Shown here piece by piece: positions 46,068-54,457 of a stretch of 64,000 bases of DNA. Every line of letters begins with the position of its first letter. Position 1 is the stretch's first letter. Under the pieces are notes generated by a model that was not told the origin of the DNA, did not search any database, and saw only the letters and a list, made by a program, of their open reading frames with translations. The stretch covers positions 1 to 64,000 of the forward strand of contig JAJFKP010000036.1 of NCBI GenBank assembly GCA_021773135.1, in the 5' to 3' direction. The position numbers and the translations under genes are program-made. The stretch is from Woeseiaceae bacterium. GTDB lineage: Bacteria > Pseudomonadota > Gammaproteobacteria > Steroidobacterales > Woeseiaceae.

Positions 46068-46916
46068 TCAGGGAAGATCCGAACGCAGCGCGAGAAGTTC
46101 GGGAAAAAAGCTGATATCCAGCGCCTTTTTCAGGAAGTTGACGCCCGAAGATCCTCCGGTGCCAACCTGTTGGCCAATTATTCGCTGCACTGTGTACATG
46201 TGCTTGAAACGCCATTGCTGAAACGCATCCTCGATATCCACCAGTTTTTCCGCCAATTCATAGAGCTCGAAGTTGTTGTCCGAGTTCTTGTAGATCGATA
46301 GCCATGCCTGCTGCACAGAATCATTTGGCTCGTATGGCAGCGAGACGTCGCGCTCCAGTACCTCTGCATCGATCTCAAAACCACTCTCATGCAGTTTTCT
46401 GATCACTTCGTCGTATAGCGATGGTTCATGCAGAACCCGCTCAAGCTCTTCATAGGCGAATCCGGAATTCCGATGGACTTTTAAAATATCGGCATTCTTG
46501 TTGCCTAACAGAAATTCAAGTTTCCGATAACCGAATGATTGGAATCCGGAAGCACTGCCGAGGCGGTCACGAAAGCTGTGATAGTCGACCGGCGTCAGGG
46601 TCGAGAGGATGCCCCACGAATGGACCATTTGATTGAGAATCTGCTTGACCCGCGAGATGACCTTGAACGCTTGCCTGAAATTTGAGTTGCGAACGTAGCT
46701 GATAGCGGCACTGATTTCGAAACAGGCCTGCTTCAGCCAGAGTTCGCTGGCCTGATGAATGATAATAAAAAGCATTTCGTCATGTTCTGACGACAGCGGC
46801 TGTTGGGATTGCAGAATTTTGTCGAGCTGCAGGTAGTCCCCGTAGCGCATGCTGCCCTGCAGGTCAGTCCGAATGGATTCCTCCATCGGCCGGTAATTTT
46901 TTCCTTTGCCGGACAT
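46068..46916 (-). CDS. kynA: Tryptophan 2,3-dioxygenase
   Basis: This 282-residue heme enzyme has the full set of family motifs: GDYLQLDKIL, the substrate-side His in IIHQASELWLKQ, GFQSFGYRKLEFLLGNKN with Tyr and Arg for substrate binding, and the heme-ligand His in WRFKHMYTVQRIIG followed by GTGGSSG. It converts L-tryptophan to N-formylkynurenine in the cytosol. The start is uncertain: ATGs at 46916 and 46949 are both possible and neither has a clear ribosome site; a still longer frame adds a Cys-rich head unlike the family. No kynureninase or formamidase gene is in the window. Confidence 0.92.
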   Translation of the reverse strand: MSGKGKNYRPMEESIRTDLQGSMRYGDYLQLDKILQSQQPLSSEHDEMLFIIIHQASELWLKQACFEISAAISYVRNSNFRQAFKVISRVKQILNQMVHSWGILSTLTPVDYHSFRDRLGSASGFQSFGYRKLEFLLGNKNADILKVHRNSGFAYEELERVLHEPSLYDEVIRKLHESGFEIDAEVLERDVSLPYEPNDSVQQAWLSIYKNSDNNFELYELAEKLVDIEDAFQQWRFKHMYTVQRIIGQQVGTGGSSGVNFLKKALDISFFPELLALRSDLP

Positions 46917-47118
46917 GTTGTCACTTTCGTTGCGTTTCCCGGTCTCCATCGTATCGCAATTGCTCGACCTACAATAAAGTCCGCCGCAAGAATTCCCGCA
47001 TTTCACTGCGGGCGGCCAATTGGTCGTCCCACGGCTAAAACTTCGTTGCGTGAACTGCTTCATGAGCTTTGCGCGTTGCCGCGATATGCTTCCCGCCGGA
47101 CTCGAAACTACGAAAAAA

Positions 47119-48333
47119 ATGTCAAACCCGGATCTCCCGACCTATTTGTACGTATTGCCAATCCTGGGCATCGTGGCCTGGTATATCCGTCGCCATAATC
47201 GCCTGGAACGGACCAGCCTGGAGGCGGTTAAGGCGGCAATGGAAGCCGGCATGATTGGCAAGAAGGCACGTTTGATCGGGCCGTCAGACTGTATCGGACA
47301 CGGTGCCTGCAAGACGGTTCGTTCTGTCAATGCGATTACGCTCGTGTTCGGTACCGCGACCCGCGGCATCGATCTTCCCGTTGTCAAACCGAATTTCGAA
47401 ACCGACATGCCCGGTATCTTTATTGCGGGGGAGTTGGGCGGCATGGGACTCATTCGCAACGCGATCGAGCAAGGCCGCCAGGCGATGGAGTCGATCGGCC
47501 AATTGCTTGCCGACGGGCACAACAATGAGCTCGATCTGCTGATCGTCGGCGCCGGCCCCGCCGGGTTTTCGGCAACGCTTGCGGCCAAAGTCGACAACCT
47601 GAAAGTAGTTACCGTGGAACAGGAGGAACTGGGCGGTACGGTTGCGCATTTCCCGCGCCGCAAGCTCGTCATGACGCAGCCGGCGGAACTGCCGATCATT
47701 GGCAAAACAACGTTCAAGGAAGTGCAGAAAGAAGATCTCATCGATTTCTGGCGGGGCGTCGAGAAGAAGACTGGCATAGCGATCAACTATGATGAGCGCG
47801 TCGACGAAATCGTACCCGCAGAAGGCGGAGCCGGTTACCGGGTGACCACGAACAGGGCTCAATACGACACCCGGGCGGTCCTTCTTTCGATAGGGCGGCG
47901 CGGCTCGCCGCGACAACTCGGCGTACCTGGAGAGGACCTCCCGAAAGTGACTTATCGTCTCATTGATCCGGAGCAGTACCGCGATCTGCACGTACTGGTC
48001 GTCGGTGGCGGTGACAGTGCGCTGGAGGCGGCAACCAGTATTGCAGAAGAAGCGGGCACGACCGTCACATTGTCATACCGTTCCGGCGCATTCAGCAGGG
48101 CAAAGCAGAAGAACAGGGAAAAAATTGCGGCGATGAGTCGTGCGAAGCGCGTACAGGTTGTGCTTAATTCAAACGTCAGGGAAATTCTTGACGATTCGGT
48201 TGTCATTGCGCTGGGAGACAAGCTGGCCCGGATTCGCAATGACGCTGTCATTATCTCGGCGGGAGGCATTCTTCCCACCGGATTTCTGCAGAAAATCGGT
48301 ATAAAGGTCGAAACGAAGTGGGGCAGTGAGTAA
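47119..48333 (+). CDS. NAD(P)/FAD oxidoreductase with eroded N-terminal ferredoxin domain
   Basis: The 404-residue product has one N-terminal helix (YLYVLPILGIVAWYI), a remnant ferredoxin region and a thioredoxin-reductase-like flavoprotein part: LLIVGAGPAGFSATLAA for FAD, VLVVGGGDSALEAATSI for NAD(P), and AGELGGMGLIRNAIEQG. From memory, relatives carry two iron-sulfur motifs; here the first is missing between MEAGM and IGKKARL. The second reads CIGHGACKTVRSVNAI, with Arg-Ser where Cys-Pro is expected. The cluster is probably lost. It diverges from the dioxygenase gene. The start at 47119 is the one just before the membrane helix; longer in-frame starts exist. Confidence 0.8.
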   Translation: MSNPDLPTYLYVLPILGIVAWYIRRHNRLERTSLEAVKAAMEAGMIGKKARLIGPSDCIGHGACKTVRSVNAITLVFGTATRGIDLPVVKPNFETDMPGIFIAGELGGMGLIRNAIEQGRQAMESIGQLLADGHNNELDLLIVGAGPAGFSATLAAKVDNLKVVTVEQEELGGTVAHFPRRKLVMTQPAELPIIGKTTFKEVQKEDLIDFWRGVEKKTGIAINYDERVDEIVPAEGGAGYRVTTNRAQYDTRAVLLSIGRRGSPRQLGVPGEDLPKVTYRLIDPEQYRDLHVLVVGGGDSALEAATSIAEEAGTTVTLSYRSGAFSRAKQKNREKIAAMSRAKRVQVVLNSNVREILDDSVVIALGDKLARIRNDAVIISAGGILPTGFLQKIGIKVETKWGSE

Positions 48334-48416
48334 TATGTAAAATCGCGGCCAACGGTAATGCCAGCTGCGTGGTCGCTTCGGGCCCGCACTACGAATCCCC
48401 GGCAGTCCTTAAGTGG

Positions 48417-48441
48417 TTTGATGCTATTCTTGATCATCAAA
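48417..48441. promoter_or_regulatory. Inverted repeat upstream of the diguanylate cyclase
   Basis: TTTGATG and CATCAAA flank an 11-base spacer about 45 bases before the cyclase start, in a 150-base gap. The position suits an operator or promoter element; nothing more can be said. Confidence 0.3.
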
Positions 48442-48483
48442 TTACGCCAAAAAAAACAAGTTGTATCTCTAAAGGACTAGTGC

Positions 48484-49503
48484 GTGGCAAGACAGAAATC
48501 CGCAATTGAATCGTGGCACGAAATGACCCAGGTGCCAACGTCAAGAGAGACTCTTACCGGCTACCTGCCACTGATTCTGAGTGCCGCGGGAGCTCTGGGC
48601 GTGGCGCCGTTTGTCGTTGTTCGTTGGATGGACGGTGACTGGGTGGTCGCCGCAATCGATACCGTAATCGTTACCGGCCTGGTGTCGCTCGGCGTTTATA
48701 TTTATTACACACGCCGGGTTCGCGGGGCGAGCATTGCGATTGCGCTACTTGCGATAATGGGCGCACTCATTACGATCTATATGCGCGGTGTGGAGCAGGT
48801 CTACTGGGCTTTTCCGGCTGTAATGGCTTGTTTTTATCTATTAAAGCCATTTGAAGCAGTCATTCTTGCACTGACATTCAACGTCCTTATTACGCCCGTT
48901 GTATTCCAGAACCTGGAAACCTTTACGGCCGGCACGGTGGCGGTCACGATTTTCGTTACCACCGCATTTGCTTTCGCGTTTAATTTCATCAATAACCGGC
49001 AGCAGGAAAAACTCTTGCGTCTCGCGACCAAGGATCCACTGACCGGTGCCGGCAACCGGCGTGCACTGCAGGTCAAGTTGGCAGAAGTGATTGGCTCTTT
49101 TGAGCGCAGCGGATTGCCGACGTCAATTATTGTCCTCGACCTGGACCACTTCAAAAAAGTAAATGATATTCACGGGCACGCCGTTGGTGATCAGATTCTT
49201 TGTGAAGTGGTCGGCATCGTCAATCTGAGAACGAGACTGAATGACAGCCTGTTCCGCATTGGCGGCGAGGAATTCGTGGTTGTCGCTGACGGACAGTGCC
49301 TGGGAGACGCCTGTCACCTTGCTGAACAGCTTCGCACGCTTGTCGAAGTCAATGAACTGGTCCCTAATAGTGCCGTCACCATTTCGCTGGGGGTGGCAGA
49401 AATTCGTGGCGGTGAATCGGCACAAAGCTGGCTATCCAGGGCGGATGACGCACTGTACCGGGCCAAACGCGAGGGACGTAACGTCATGCGCAAGGCAAGC
49501 TAG
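48484..49503 (+). CDS. Membrane-bound diguanylate cyclase
   Basis: The 339-residue protein has six transmembrane helices in the first 175 residues, then a GGDEF domain with LVLDLDHFKKVNDIHGHAVG-like metal site (read as IVLDLDHFKKVNDIHGH) and an intact GGEEF. RLND lies five residues before GGEEF and forms the inhibitory I-site (RxxD). It should make c-di-GMP and be product-inhibited. The membrane part carries no named sensor domain. The GTG at 48484 has AAAGGA about eight bases upstream. Confidence 0.88.
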   Translation: MARQKSAIESWHEMTQVPTSRETLTGYLPLILSAAGALGVAPFVVVRWMDGDWVVAAIDTVIVTGLVSLGVYIYYTRRVRGASIAIALLAIMGALITIYMRGVEQVYWAFPAVMACFYLLKPFEAVILALTFNVLITPVVFQNLETFTAGTVAVTIFVTTAFAFAFNFINNRQQEKLLRLATKDPLTGAGNRRALQVKLAEVIGSFERSGLPTSIIVLDLDHFKKVNDIHGHAVGDQILCEVVGIVNLRTRLNDSLFRIGGEEFVVVADGQCLGDACHLAEQLRTLVEVNELVPNSAVTISLGVAEIRGGESAQSWLSRADDALYRAKREGRNVMRKAS

Positions 49504-49508
49504 GCCTT

Positions 49509-50876
49509 TCAGGATTCAGTGTTTCGTCCGAAATCCTTCTCAGTAAACATTCGCGGCATTGCCGGATCTGAATGCCTGTCTACCAGCGACCTGACTTTTC
49601 CCACGAGTTTGACCCTGGTCGCTCGCAGGTCGGCAACTTCAGCGTCCAGTCGTGCGAGCCTTGCCACCGACACAATTGAAACGAGAATGCCCGCTTCCGC
49701 TTCGATAATGCGGACCGACGCCGTAAAACTCACGGTCAGCCCGATGACCACAGCGATTGCCCACCACGCACCAAATGACGTTCCGACGACAACGGCGATC
49801 GCAACATACAATGCTGGCAGAAGCAGGATAGTGGCAAAAACCTTGAGCGTTGCGACATCATCCATTTCGTAACTGAACCGCTCTCCAACTGTTGCGGCGA
49901 TCCAGCCGACCGGCAAATGCAGGAGTGCCCCCGGGATTGCCAGCGGCAACAGCGCCAGCATCCACAGCGCCCGGCCGACGATTTTCCTGAAAGCGTGGCC
50001 AGGCGTTAACGGTTGTCGCAGCTGATAATCCTTGAGTCCCAGCATGTCCAGTTGCGCCTGGTAATTTTCAAGTTCGTTTTGCAATTCGCTCAATTCCTGA
50101 TCGCTCGATGCCAGTTCGTACTGATCCAGGAAACGCCGATTCAGTTCAACGTATTGTGCGGGGCTTAGTACGACCGAAGATGGCTTGTACAGGCGCCTGG
50201 CCGTCTGGATGAATCGCAGTGTGCGCCAGTCGGGTGCATTCAGGGTGACCCCCTGCAGCGCAGACGCGAGTTCGTCAGTTAGCCTTCTGATGGTAGCCAG
50301 CTCTTCTTTTTGAAAACGCTCGACCCAGTCGTCGTCAATTTCAATGGGCGCGCCAAATTCGATCAGCACCTGGCTCCTGAATCGATGCCGATGCATGTAA
50401 TTCAGCCCACAGGGAACAATGCTGACACGCGACTTGCCCCTGGCAGTCACGGTTAGCGCGATTCGGGCAGCGCCCGTCTTCAGCCTGGCCATTCTGGATT
50501 CGGTATGACTGACACCCTCCGGAAAAATGCCCATACAATTTCCCGCCTCCATGATTTCATAGAGCCTGGCGAAGGCCTTTTGGTTGTCCACTTCGCCCTC
50601 GTGCTCTTCACGGCGATAGACGGGTACGGCGCCAGATGCATTCAGCAGCGGCACGAGAAGCCGATAGTTCCAGAGCTTTGCATTGACAACGAAATAAAGC
50701 GGCCAGCGACCGCAGGTCGCCGTCAGCAGCCAACCGTCCATCAGCGCATTCGGATGGTTGCCGGCAAAAATGACGGCGCCGTCTGCCGGAATATTTTCTG
50801 TGCCGATAATGTCGATCCGACGAAAGAAAGTGTTGGTAACGATCCGGATGACTACAATTATCAGTCGCTGCAGCAT
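49509..50876 (-). CDS. PlsC-type glycerolipid acyltransferase with C-terminal membrane segment
   Basis: This 455-residue protein has an N-terminal helix, then the acyltransferase block: NHPNALMD (catalytic His and Asp), VPVYRREEHEGE, and GIFPEGVSHTESRMARLKTG. Its second half holds several more membrane helices and a coiled-coil-like stretch (ELSELQNELENYQAQLDML). Relatives acylate glycerol-phosphate or lysophospholipids, some with other acceptors. It is the last gene of the amidoligase operon (14 bases after the ligase stop), so its acceptor might be the product of that system. That link is inferred from position. Confidence 0.84.
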   Translation of the reverse strand: MLQRLIIVVIRIVTNTFFRRIDIIGTENIPADGAVIFAGNHPNALMDGWLLTATCGRWPLYFVVNAKLWNYRLLVPLLNASGAVPVYRREEHEGEVDNQKAFARLYEIMEAGNCMGIFPEGVSHTESRMARLKTGAARIALTVTARGKSRVSIVPCGLNYMHRHRFRSQVLIEFGAPIEIDDDWVERFQKEELATIRRLTDELASALQGVTLNAPDWRTLRFIQTARRLYKPSSVVLSPAQYVELNRRFLDQYELASSDQELSELQNELENYQAQLDMLGLKDYQLRQPLTPGHAFRKIVGRALWMLALLPLAIPGALLHLPVGWIAATVGERFSYEMDDVATLKVFATILLLPALYVAIAVVVGTSFGAWWAIAVVIGLTVSFTASVRIIEAEAGILVSIVSVARLARLDAEVADLRATRVKLVGKVRSLVDRHSDPAMPRMFTEKDFGRNTES

Positions 50877-50890
50877 TGGTAAAAATCAGG

Positions 50891-51838
50891 CTAGTCGAAC
50901 ATCGACATTGCGCGATCAACGCGCATTTTGGGCCCCTGGCGGAAGCAGGCTGGGGAGAGGTCATCGATGGCACGAACACGCGGCGCCAGGCCACAATTGT
51001 TCGCTAACTGAATCGCCAATCCGGGGCGGGCGTTTAACTCCAGGAGTAATGGCCCATAGCGACGATCGACGACGATATCGGAGCCAAGATAGCCAAGACC
51101 GGTCGCATCTGCAGAGCGTGCCGCAATTTCAAGCAGGTCCGGCCAGTCCGCAATCTGGATCGACATCAAATCCGCGCCGGAGTCGGGATGTTCCACAACA
51201 CGGCGATTGAACTGCGTCGCGTTGACTGGCCGCCCACCGGAAATTGTCAGGCCGACGCCGATTGCGCCCTGATGAAGATTGGCTTTGCCGTCAGATTCTC
51301 GCGTCGACAGTCGCATCATGGACATTATCGGAAAGCCGCGATATACGATGACGCGGATATCAGGGACTCCTTCGACCGACAGATTTTTGTAGGCGGCATG
51401 CGGTTTAATCAGTTCTTCGATCACCGCCACATCCGGCGCGCCGCCGAGGCTGAAGAGTCCGGACAGGATGTTTGACGCATGCCGACGAATTTCATCGATT
51501 GTCAATTCCTGTCCATTTGCTTTGACGAAGAATTCTTCCCGGCGGGCGGCGATTACCAGTATGCCCTTGCCACCGCTACCTTTCGCCGGTTTTATCGCAA
51601 AACCATCGTGGGGTTCAAGGAATGGCTCGAGACCCTGTACATCATGCTGCGTACGCAGTGCACCGATGAGCGCCGGAGTTGCCAACCCCTTTTCCGCTGC
51701 CAGAAGTTTCGTTTTGAGTTTGTTGTCGACCAGCGGGTAAAGGTGCCGGGGATTCAAATCTCCAATCAGGCTGATGTTCCGCTGGTTCATGCCGACGATG
51801 CCCAGCTCGCGCAATCGGCGTGGCGATACGAACATCAT
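50891..51838 (-). CDS. RimK-like ATP-grasp alpha-L-glutamate ligase-like protein
   Basis: The 315-residue protein has the ATP-grasp pattern: KTKLLAAEKGLATPALIG, the glycine-rich phosphate loop FAIKPAKGSGGKGI, DIRVIVYRGFPIMSMMRL, and the metal-binding ELNARPGL. It is the amidoligase type that joins an amino acid, often glutamate, to an amine or a peptide. It starts one base after the 7TM gene stop (TAGgATG). In the same operon lie an inactive transglutaminase-7TM protein and a retropepsin-like lipoprotein, a set that recurs in many proteobacteria. The acceptor is unknown. Confidence 0.86.
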   Translation of the reverse strand: MMFVSPRRLRELGIVGMNQRNISLIGDLNPRHLYPLVDNKLKTKLLAAEKGLATPALIGALRTQHDVQGLEPFLEPHDGFAIKPAKGSGGKGILVIAARREEFFVKANGQELTIDEIRRHASNILSGLFSLGGAPDVAVIEELIKPHAAYKNLSVEGVPDIRVIVYRGFPIMSMMRLSTRESDGKANLHQGAIGVGLTISGGRPVNATQFNRRVVEHPDSGADLMSIQIADWPDLLEIAARSADATGLGYLGSDIVVDRRYGPLLLELNARPGLAIQLANNCGLAPRVRAIDDLSPACFRQGPKMRVDRAMSMFD

Positions 51839-51839
51839 C

Positions 51840-53378
51840 CTAGCTGTTCTGCTCAGCCAGCGATTTGAAGCGAACCAGCTCCAGCAATCGATAGCCCGTA
51901 TAACTTCCGAGCATCATGATCAGCGCCAGAACCACAAACTGGAGTCCGATAAAGTTAAACGTCAAATGTCGCACCAGCAGGCTGGTCATGGCCAGGTACG
52001 CCACGACCGCCGTGGCCAGACTGCCGAAACCCTGGATGGCCACTTCTCGCCAGCCTTCTTCCTCCCACAGGATAGACATTCGCTCCACGGTCCAGGAGAG
52101 AATGATCATCGGGAAAAAAGTGATCTTCAATCCTTCGGTAAGGCCCACTCTGAAACTGAATACGCTGAACAACGCAATGATGGTAATAACCGTTATGATC
52201 ACTGCGGATATCCTCGCCACCAGCAACAGATTCAGATGTGACATGTAACTCCTGATCATCAGTCCCACAGCAACGACGAGGAGGAAGCCAACCAGTCCTG
52301 TCGTCAGGCTGGTTTCGATAAATGCGAGTGCAATCAACACTGGCATGAACGTGCCGGATGTTCTCAATCCGACAAAAATTCGCAGCAGGCAAACGACCAG
52401 TGCGCCGATCGGCAACAGCAGGATAGTTTTAAACAAAGCCTGCTCTTCGATTGGCAGCGAATGAATGGAGAAGCCGAGCCAGTCGTTAGCTTCGCCGAGG
52501 GTGCCGGCCAGCTGACCGTAATTGGTCAGCTCCGACCGAATCATCGAGAAGCGCAGTTCGGAGCCTGTTCCGCCCGTTACGTCCAGCACATACCCCTGAG
52601 TAGGCTGCCAGAGTAGCAGCGGCAGATCCTCTTCACCGGCCTCAATACCAAGCGGAAAGACCTCGTTCTGTTCATCCGACCAGACGCGCAGCAGCGGCCT
52701 TAATCGCTGGCGCCGTCGGCCGTCCTCAAGTAGCAGTCCGTAAACAGTGGCAGCCGGAATGCCACGACTCTGCAACATATTGGCGAGCAGGTCTGTCAGG
52801 TTTTGATCGCCAACGACGTCCATCAGGAGCTGTTCATTCTGCCCGCGATCGCTGGCACGAAACTGACTAATCAGTTGGCGTGTCAATGAGAACGGATCGG
52901 CAGACAGGCTTACCGCCTGATCGAGTACCGCCTCGACGACCGAGGCGTAGGGTTCTTCCCAGCTCGGTGAGCGGATTTCCGGAGGTGGCTCGTCGTCGAA
53001 TTCACCGGCATCCCGCTGCAGGACCTCGGCGCGATAGTAGAGGACCTGCTGCCCGTCCGCCTGGCGCACGGTCCACTGCGCGGTGGGCTGTCCGCCTACA
53101 TTGACAAAGCTTAAGCCGTATCCCGGAGATGCTCCGTTCTCGTCAAGAATCGCAAAACCGGACTGATCTTTTGGTCGTCGCAGGTTGACCGTGACCGGTT
53201 CACCGCGCGCGAAAAACTGCACGCTGGCTTCAATTGACCAGATCGGTTTCTCGGTGCCGGGAATCCAGGGAACGTCATACACATAGTGTCTGTGAATGGA
53301 TTGCCCAAGACCCAGAACCAGCAGTACGCCGACGATCGCAAACAGCGAAAACTGGCGAGCCCGGGCACGTGATTTCAT
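51840..53378 (-). CDS. Inactive transglutaminase fused to a seven-helix membrane domain
   Basis: The 512-residue protein starts with one membrane helix. A periplasmic transglutaminase-like region (residues about 120-250, LSADPFSLTRQLISQFRASD, QSRGIPAATVYGLLLED) follows, without the catalytic Cys-His pair. About seven further transmembrane helices run from about residue 320 to 500 (LLPIGALVVCLLRIFVGL, FMPVLIALAFIETSLTTGL). This is the 7TM-TG family, often found with ATP-grasp ligases and retropepsins. It probably binds a peptide substrate at the membrane. It lies four bases after the retropepsin gene. Confidence 0.85.
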   Translation of the reverse strand: MKSRARARQFSLFAIVGVLLVLGLGQSIHRHYVYDVPWIPGTEKPIWSIEASVQFFARGEPVTVNLRRPKDQSGFAILDENGASPGYGLSFVNVGGQPTAQWTVRQADGQQVLYYRAEVLQRDAGEFDDEPPPEIRSPSWEEPYASVVEAVLDQAVSLSADPFSLTRQLISQFRASDRGQNEQLLMDVVGDQNLTDLLANMLQSRGIPAATVYGLLLEDGRRRQRLRPLLRVWSDEQNEVFPLGIEAGEEDLPLLLWQPTQGYVLDVTGGTGSELRFSMIRSELTNYGQLAGTLGEANDWLGFSIHSLPIEEQALFKTILLLPIGALVVCLLRIFVGLRTSGTFMPVLIALAFIETSLTTGLVGFLLVVAVGLMIRSYMSHLNLLLVARISAVIITVITIIALFSVFSFRVGLTEGLKITFFPMIILSWTVERMSILWEEEGWREVAIQGFGSLATAVVAYLAMTSLLVRHLTFNFIGLQFVVLALIMMLGSYTGYRLLELVRFKSLAEQNS

Positions 53379-53382
53379 AAAT

Positions 53383-54177
53383 TCATGATGCTTCGTAGCG
53401 CTCGTGGGTATACGACCTGGAGACGTCCAGGACGTAAATATCCATCAGGAACGCCCGACCAAGCAGCATCGGATAGGTCATATGACTCCGGTCCGTTAAG
53501 GCAAATTCTACGGTTTGCAGCTCTTCGCCGAGGCGAATGTCGAACTCGACCACGACCCGTCGTTCGGCTTCAACGGTTGCGGGCTGCCTGATCAGGATGA
53601 CGCGCTTGACCGGCAGTTCAAGTTCGATCTGCTCTTCTTCGGTATTGTGTTGAAATGTAAATCGTACCCAGTCTTCACTGTCGCGTTCGAATTCGACTAT
53701 GTCGCTGGCACTCAGAGAGGACGTTTCGGCACCGCTATCGACTCGCGCCCTATAATGCCGGCCCGGCGGTTCCAGGTAGAGCCACTCGATTGCGCCGATG
53801 ATTTCCTTGTTGCCGATATCGCCGACTGAAACAGCGGGACACTCCTGAATCTGCGGCGGCGGCACTGGCCGCCGAATCTGATCCAGCGCCTCCTCGATTC
53901 GCGCCGCCTGACCCGCCAGCGTTTGGTCAAGATCACTCAACAGCGGATGCGTTTCATCCAGTCGGGTAAGCAGCAGTTCGCACGCATCCGGTACCGACTC
54001 TTTAAGGTCCTCAGGCGGTCCGACGACAACCGGGACGACTGGAACAATGTCGACCGCCGCCTCATCGTCGCCGGAATCCAAATTCGGACCCTGTGAGGCG
54101 CAGCCGGCAACTATTGCCATGGACAGCGGTACCAGCAAGCTGACAGATGTTCGAAGGGAGTTTTCCTGTGACTTCAT
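53383..54177 (-). CDS. Retropepsin-like lipoprotein (RimK-associated protease family)
   Basis: The 264-residue product has a lipoprotein signal (LVPLSMAIVAGCASQ), a linker with a coiled-coil part, and a C-terminal retropepsin-like domain. DSGAETSSL is the aspartic-protease signature and YPMLLGRAFLMDIYVLDV the matching psi-loop. Many such genes are annotated as zinc proteases, but the visible motif is aspartic. It heads the four-gene operon with spacings of 4, 1 and 14 bases. The likely job is to cut or trim the product of the downstream ligase in the periplasm. Confidence 0.84.
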   Translation of the reverse strand: MKSQENSLRTSVSLLVPLSMAIVAGCASQGPNLDSGDDEAAVDIVPVVPVVVGPPEDLKESVPDACELLLTRLDETHPLLSDLDQTLAGQAARIEEALDQIRRPVPPPQIQECPAVSVGDIGNKEIIGAIEWLYLEPPGRHYRARVDSGAETSSLSASDIVEFERDSEDWVRFTFQHNTEEEQIELELPVKRVILIRQPATVEAERRVVVEFDIRLGEELQTVEFALTDRSHMTYPMLLGRAFLMDIYVLDVSRSYTHERYEAS

Positions 54178-54457
54178 TCTTTAACCGGCATTGACCACCG
54201 CAGTGGATTTCGTATTCAGGATTGGATCTGGTAACCGCCAAGCGCAAACTTCATTCGCCGAGCAATGGGCGGTACAGGTGCTGTTTTTTTCGATTATGAC
54301 ACGATAAGTCCAAAAGACCGAGCGCAGACTTCACCGGCTGTCAGCCTGGATCCCTTTATTTCCAAGGCCTTCAGCCTGATCGCAAGCAAATAATTGCAGC
54401 AGGCCTGAATGCCGCTGGGGTCGGGCACCCGATTAGTCGACTCTGGCCGGCGGGTAA

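Noticed and set aside
54178-54457. Small gene or RNA in the gap before guanine deaminase
   Set aside because: The short frame there lacks a convincing start and composition, and no stable fold stood out.
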